DNA of 54,009 nucleotides from Erysipelotrichaceae bacterium (GTDB lineage: Bacteria > Bacillota_I > Bacilli_A > Erysipelotrichales > Erysipelotrichaceae): NCBI GenBank assembly GCA_012513225.1, contig JAAZCQ010000038.1:1-54009 (forward strand). Direction: 5' to 3'. Below the pieces are notes generated by a model, which ran no database searches, was not told the origin of the DNA, and saw only the letters and a program-made list of their open reading frames with translations. The position numbers and the translations under genes were made by a program. Shown in pieces: positions 51,860 through 54,009 of the stretch. How positions within the stretch are numbered: position 1 is the stretch's first letter; the number at the start of each line of letters is the position of its first letter.

Positions 51860-52305
51860 AAATTTTCTCCTAAAGGTTTAACCATAAGATATGCATCTTC
51901 ATGATTATCACTATAATAACTTTTTCTTATATTTACAATTTGAAATCCGTACTTTTCATACAAGGAAATTGCTGTTTTATTACTTACTCTTACTTCTAGG
52001 CTTATATTTTCACATTTACTCTTATTAACATCTTCAATTACTTTTTTCATTAAATTATTAGAGTAACCTTTTCCTTGATACTCTTTTAAAATGCCTATTG
52101 TAGTAATTTGGGCTATATCAAAAGTTATCCAATATCCAACATAACCAATAACCCTATTATTTTCTTCTAATATATAGTATTTAGAGTAGGGATTTTCTAT
52201 TAGTTCATACCTATAATCAGATATGCTCCAATATGAGCTAAATATAGATTTTTCAATTTCAAACACTTCAGAAAGATCATTTAGTTCCATTTCTCTAATT
52301 ATCAT
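51856..52305 (-). CDS. rimI: RimI-like ribosomal-protein/N-terminal acetyltransferase
   Basis: The 149-aa GNAT has EIEKSIFSSYWSISDYRYEL at the N-terminus (RimI-type substrate region), strand YWITFDIAQITTIGIL, the CoA loop KEYQGKGYSNNLMKKVI and ISLEVRVSNKTAISLYEKYG. RimI acetylates the N-terminal Ala of ribosomal protein S18 and similar substrates. The location between tsaB and tsaD, with 4-bp overlaps on both sides, is the conserved Firmicutes order. Confidence 0.92.
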   Translation of the reverse strand: MIIREMELNDLSEVFEIEKSIFSSYWSISDYRYELIENPYSKYYILEENNRVIGYVGYWITFDIAQITTIGILKEYQGKGYSNNLMKKVIEDVNKSKCENISLEVRVSNKTAISLYEKYGFQIVNIRKSYYSDNHEDAYLMVKPLGENL

Positions 52306-52898
52306 TTTTTCATATATGTAGTTGCTTCTTTTAAATATTCAGGTGTAAGCGTATGAATATTTTCAACTTTCTCCCAACAAGGTCTTAAATCTAAAAAAGC
52401 TTTAGAAATATTAGGATAAAAATCTTCTTTATCAATTAAAGATAAATCACCAACTAGAAAATTATCACCAATTAATTCTTTAATTATATTTATTTCATAA
52501 ACAGTTGATTTTAAGATAGTATTACCTTTATTATATATTCCTATATATGCTCTATTGCTTCTAGCATCCATAATTACAGCACAATTTTCAATATTTGCAC
52601 TATATAATTGTAAAGTGTTTAAAGTATAGAGAGGAATATTATTTAAAGTACACATCACTTTAGCAATACTCATAGCTATTCTTACACCAGTATAACTACC
52701 AGGTCCTTTACTAATAACTACTTCATTAATATCTAAAGGATTAATATTAGCTTTTAAACAAAGATCATTTAATACTACAAAAACTTTCTCTGATTGTTTT
52801 TTAAAACACTCTTCTTGAAACGATACTAATATTTCATAATCTTTAAGTAAAGCAACTGTAAGATATTTATGACTTGTATCTATGCATAATGTAATCAT
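52302..52898 (-). CDS. tsaB: tRNA t6A synthesis protein TsaB
   Basis: The 198-aa TsaD-like fold protein without the catalytic metal site has LCIDTSHKYLTVALL at the N-terminus and VVISKGPGSYTGVRIAMS, the TsaB signature, then IMDARSNRAYIGIY. It forms the TsaBD heterodimer core. The C-terminal half is short and diverged, as usual for TsaB. It overlaps tsaE and rimI by 4 bp each. Confidence 0.94.
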   Translation of the reverse strand: MITLCIDTSHKYLTVALLKDYEILVSFQEECFKKQSEKVFVVLNDLCLKANINPLDINEVVISKGPGSYTGVRIAMSIAKVMCTLNNIPLYTLNTLQLYSANIENCAVIMDARSNRAYIGIYNKGNTILKSTVYEINIIKELIGDNFLVGDLSLIDKEDFYPNISKAFLDLRPCWEKVENIHTLTPEYLKEATTYMKK

Positions 52899-53341
52899 AG
52901 AATCTCCTTCAAGAACTTTTCATATTCTAACCCTTTAGGTATTATTGTTATTGTTCTGCTGTAATCCTCATTAATTTCAATATTTATTTCTAAATACTCA
53001 TCGTCAATCAAGTTTTCAATATATTCTGGCCACTCAATAACTGTCAAACCATTACTATCTAATTGTTCTTCAAATCCCAAATCTTGGTCTAACCCCTCTA
53101 GTCTATACGCATCAATATGATTTAAAACCAAATCACCTTCATAAATTTTTAAAATATTAAAAGTAGGACTATTAATTGTCTTATTAATATTAAGTCCTTT
53201 GCCAATGCCTTGAGTTAAAGTTGTTTTTCCAGCACCTAATTCTCCATATAAAGTAAATATCATGCCTGGTTTTGCATTTTTTCCTAACTTTAATCCTAGA
53301 TTTTGAGTTTCTTCTTTACTTTTTGTAACAAATATTTTCAT
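52895..53341 (-). CDS. tsaE: tRNA t6A synthesis ATPase TsaE
   Basis: The 148-aa P-loop ATPase has Walker A YGELGAGKTTLTQGIGKGL, then TINSPTFNILKIYEG, LVLNHIDAYRL (Asp), GFEEQLDSNGLTVIEWPEYI. TsaE turns over the TsaBD complex during t6A synthesis. It is the first gene of the tsa block, starting only 24 bp past the 5S terminator, so its promoter must lie very close to the rRNA operon end or it depends on rRNA read-through. Confidence 0.94.
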   Translation of the reverse strand: MKIFVTKSKEETQNLGLKLGKNAKPGMIFTLYGELGAGKTTLTQGIGKGLNINKTINSPTFNILKIYEGDLVLNHIDAYRLEGLDQDLGFEEQLDSNGLTVIEWPEYIENLIDDEYLEINIEINEDYSRTITIIPKGLEYEKFLKEIL

Positions 53342-53364
53342 AATTCCTCTAATTTATAATAATA

Positions 53365-53391
53365 AAAAAAGGATACCATGAGGTATCCTCT
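53365..53391 (-). terminator. rRNA operon terminator
   Basis: AGGATACC/GGTATCCT with a TCAT loop and a T run on the minus strand, just after the 5S gene. Confidence 0.85.
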
Positions 53392-53395
53392 TTAA

Positions 53396-53508
53396 CCTGG
53401 CAATTTGCTAGTTTCACTATGGCGGGCATAGCTATATTCGCCGTTGAGATGCTTAACTTCTGTGTTCGGGATGGGAACAGGTGTGACCATCTCGCCATAA
53501 TCACCAGA
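53396..53508 (-). rRNA. rrf: 5S ribosomal RNA
   Basis: The minus strand reads a complete 5S: helix I CTGGTGATT pairs with AATTGCCAG. The conserved TCACACCTGTTCCCATCCCG and GAACACAGAAGTTAAGC blocks are present, with a TATGCCCGCC-like 3' part. Ends are placed by helix I pairing and may be off by a base or two. Confidence 0.95.
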
Positions 53509-53594
53509 TCTACAGAGATTATTCCCTGAAAACTAAATAATAGATATTGACATTAATTCTTTCTTAAAGTTGTGTGTGCGTCTTTACAATTCTC

Positions 53595-54009
<415 letters not shown>

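Overview
The window is very AT-rich DNA from a low-GC Gram-positive bacterium that uses the standard bacterial code (UGA is a stop, for example at the ATGA overlaps between rnfE/rnfA and among the tsa genes). The sepF-ylmH-divIVA-(T-box)-ileS block, Rex, type III glutamine synthetase, PPi-type phosphofructokinase, an Rnf complex with ApbE, and extended -10 promoters (TGnTATAAT) point to an anaerobic, walled Bacillota. The Erysipelotrichia or a relative near the Mollicutes would fit best, but this is inference from gene content only.

Layout. 1-1.6 kb: the start of a PTS EIIC gene cut by the window edge, wreckage of an IS30 transposase joined to an IS3 transposase tail, and tRNA-His. 1.7-8.8 kb: an orphan SAF/CpaB-like protein, then the rnf operon on the minus strand (rnfC-D-G-E-A, a Cys-rich NqrM-like gene, rnfB) with divergent apbE, whose product would attach FMN to RnfG and RnfD. 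This Rnf set is unusual: RnfB is only 89 aa, RnfG has two FMN-binding halves, and a small Cys-rich membrane protein lies inside the operon. 8.8-15.5 kb: pgi with a CvfD/YugI-like S1 protein, a DUF212 gene facing it across a 19-bp perfect inverted repeat, a Nfu protein, GlnN, a SAM-I riboswitch with metK, and an iron-sulfur flavoprotein. 15.5-20.3 kb: a sugar or glycoconjugate locus (AEC permease, a 69-aa protein, RpiR regulator and ceramidase-like hydrolase, divergent from a full-length PTS EIIC). 20.4-25.4 kb: ileS with its T-box, divIVA, ylmH and two tandem sepF paralogues. 25.5-31.5 kb: a GNAT, two Gfo/Idh/MocA dehydrogenases, a second RpiR regulator, a PTS EIIC missing its second half, a small membrane protein and an M42 peptidase.

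31.6-44.3 kb: two complete oligopeptide ABC importers in tandem. In the first (oppBCDF, then the binding protein), the substrate-binding lipoprotein looks circularly permuted: its usual C-terminal segment sits just behind the signal peptide. In the second (binding protein, then oppBCDF), OppB has a long Cys-containing extracytoplasmic insertion and both ATPases lack the C-terminal Fe-S cysteines present in the first system. 44.3-54 kb: an apparently gene-free gap, PPi-type pfk, an ABC-F protein, LicD, asnS, rex, the tsaD-rimI-tsaB-tsaE block for tRNA t6A synthesis, and the 5S plus partial 23S rRNA of an rRNA operon.

Working together: Rnf couples ferredoxin/NAD redox to an ion gradient, and Rex senses NADH/NAD. 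PTS permeases, peptide importers and an M42 peptidase feed carbon and amino acids. GlnN assimilates nitrogen. tRNA charging and S-adenosylmethionine supply are controlled by RNA leaders.
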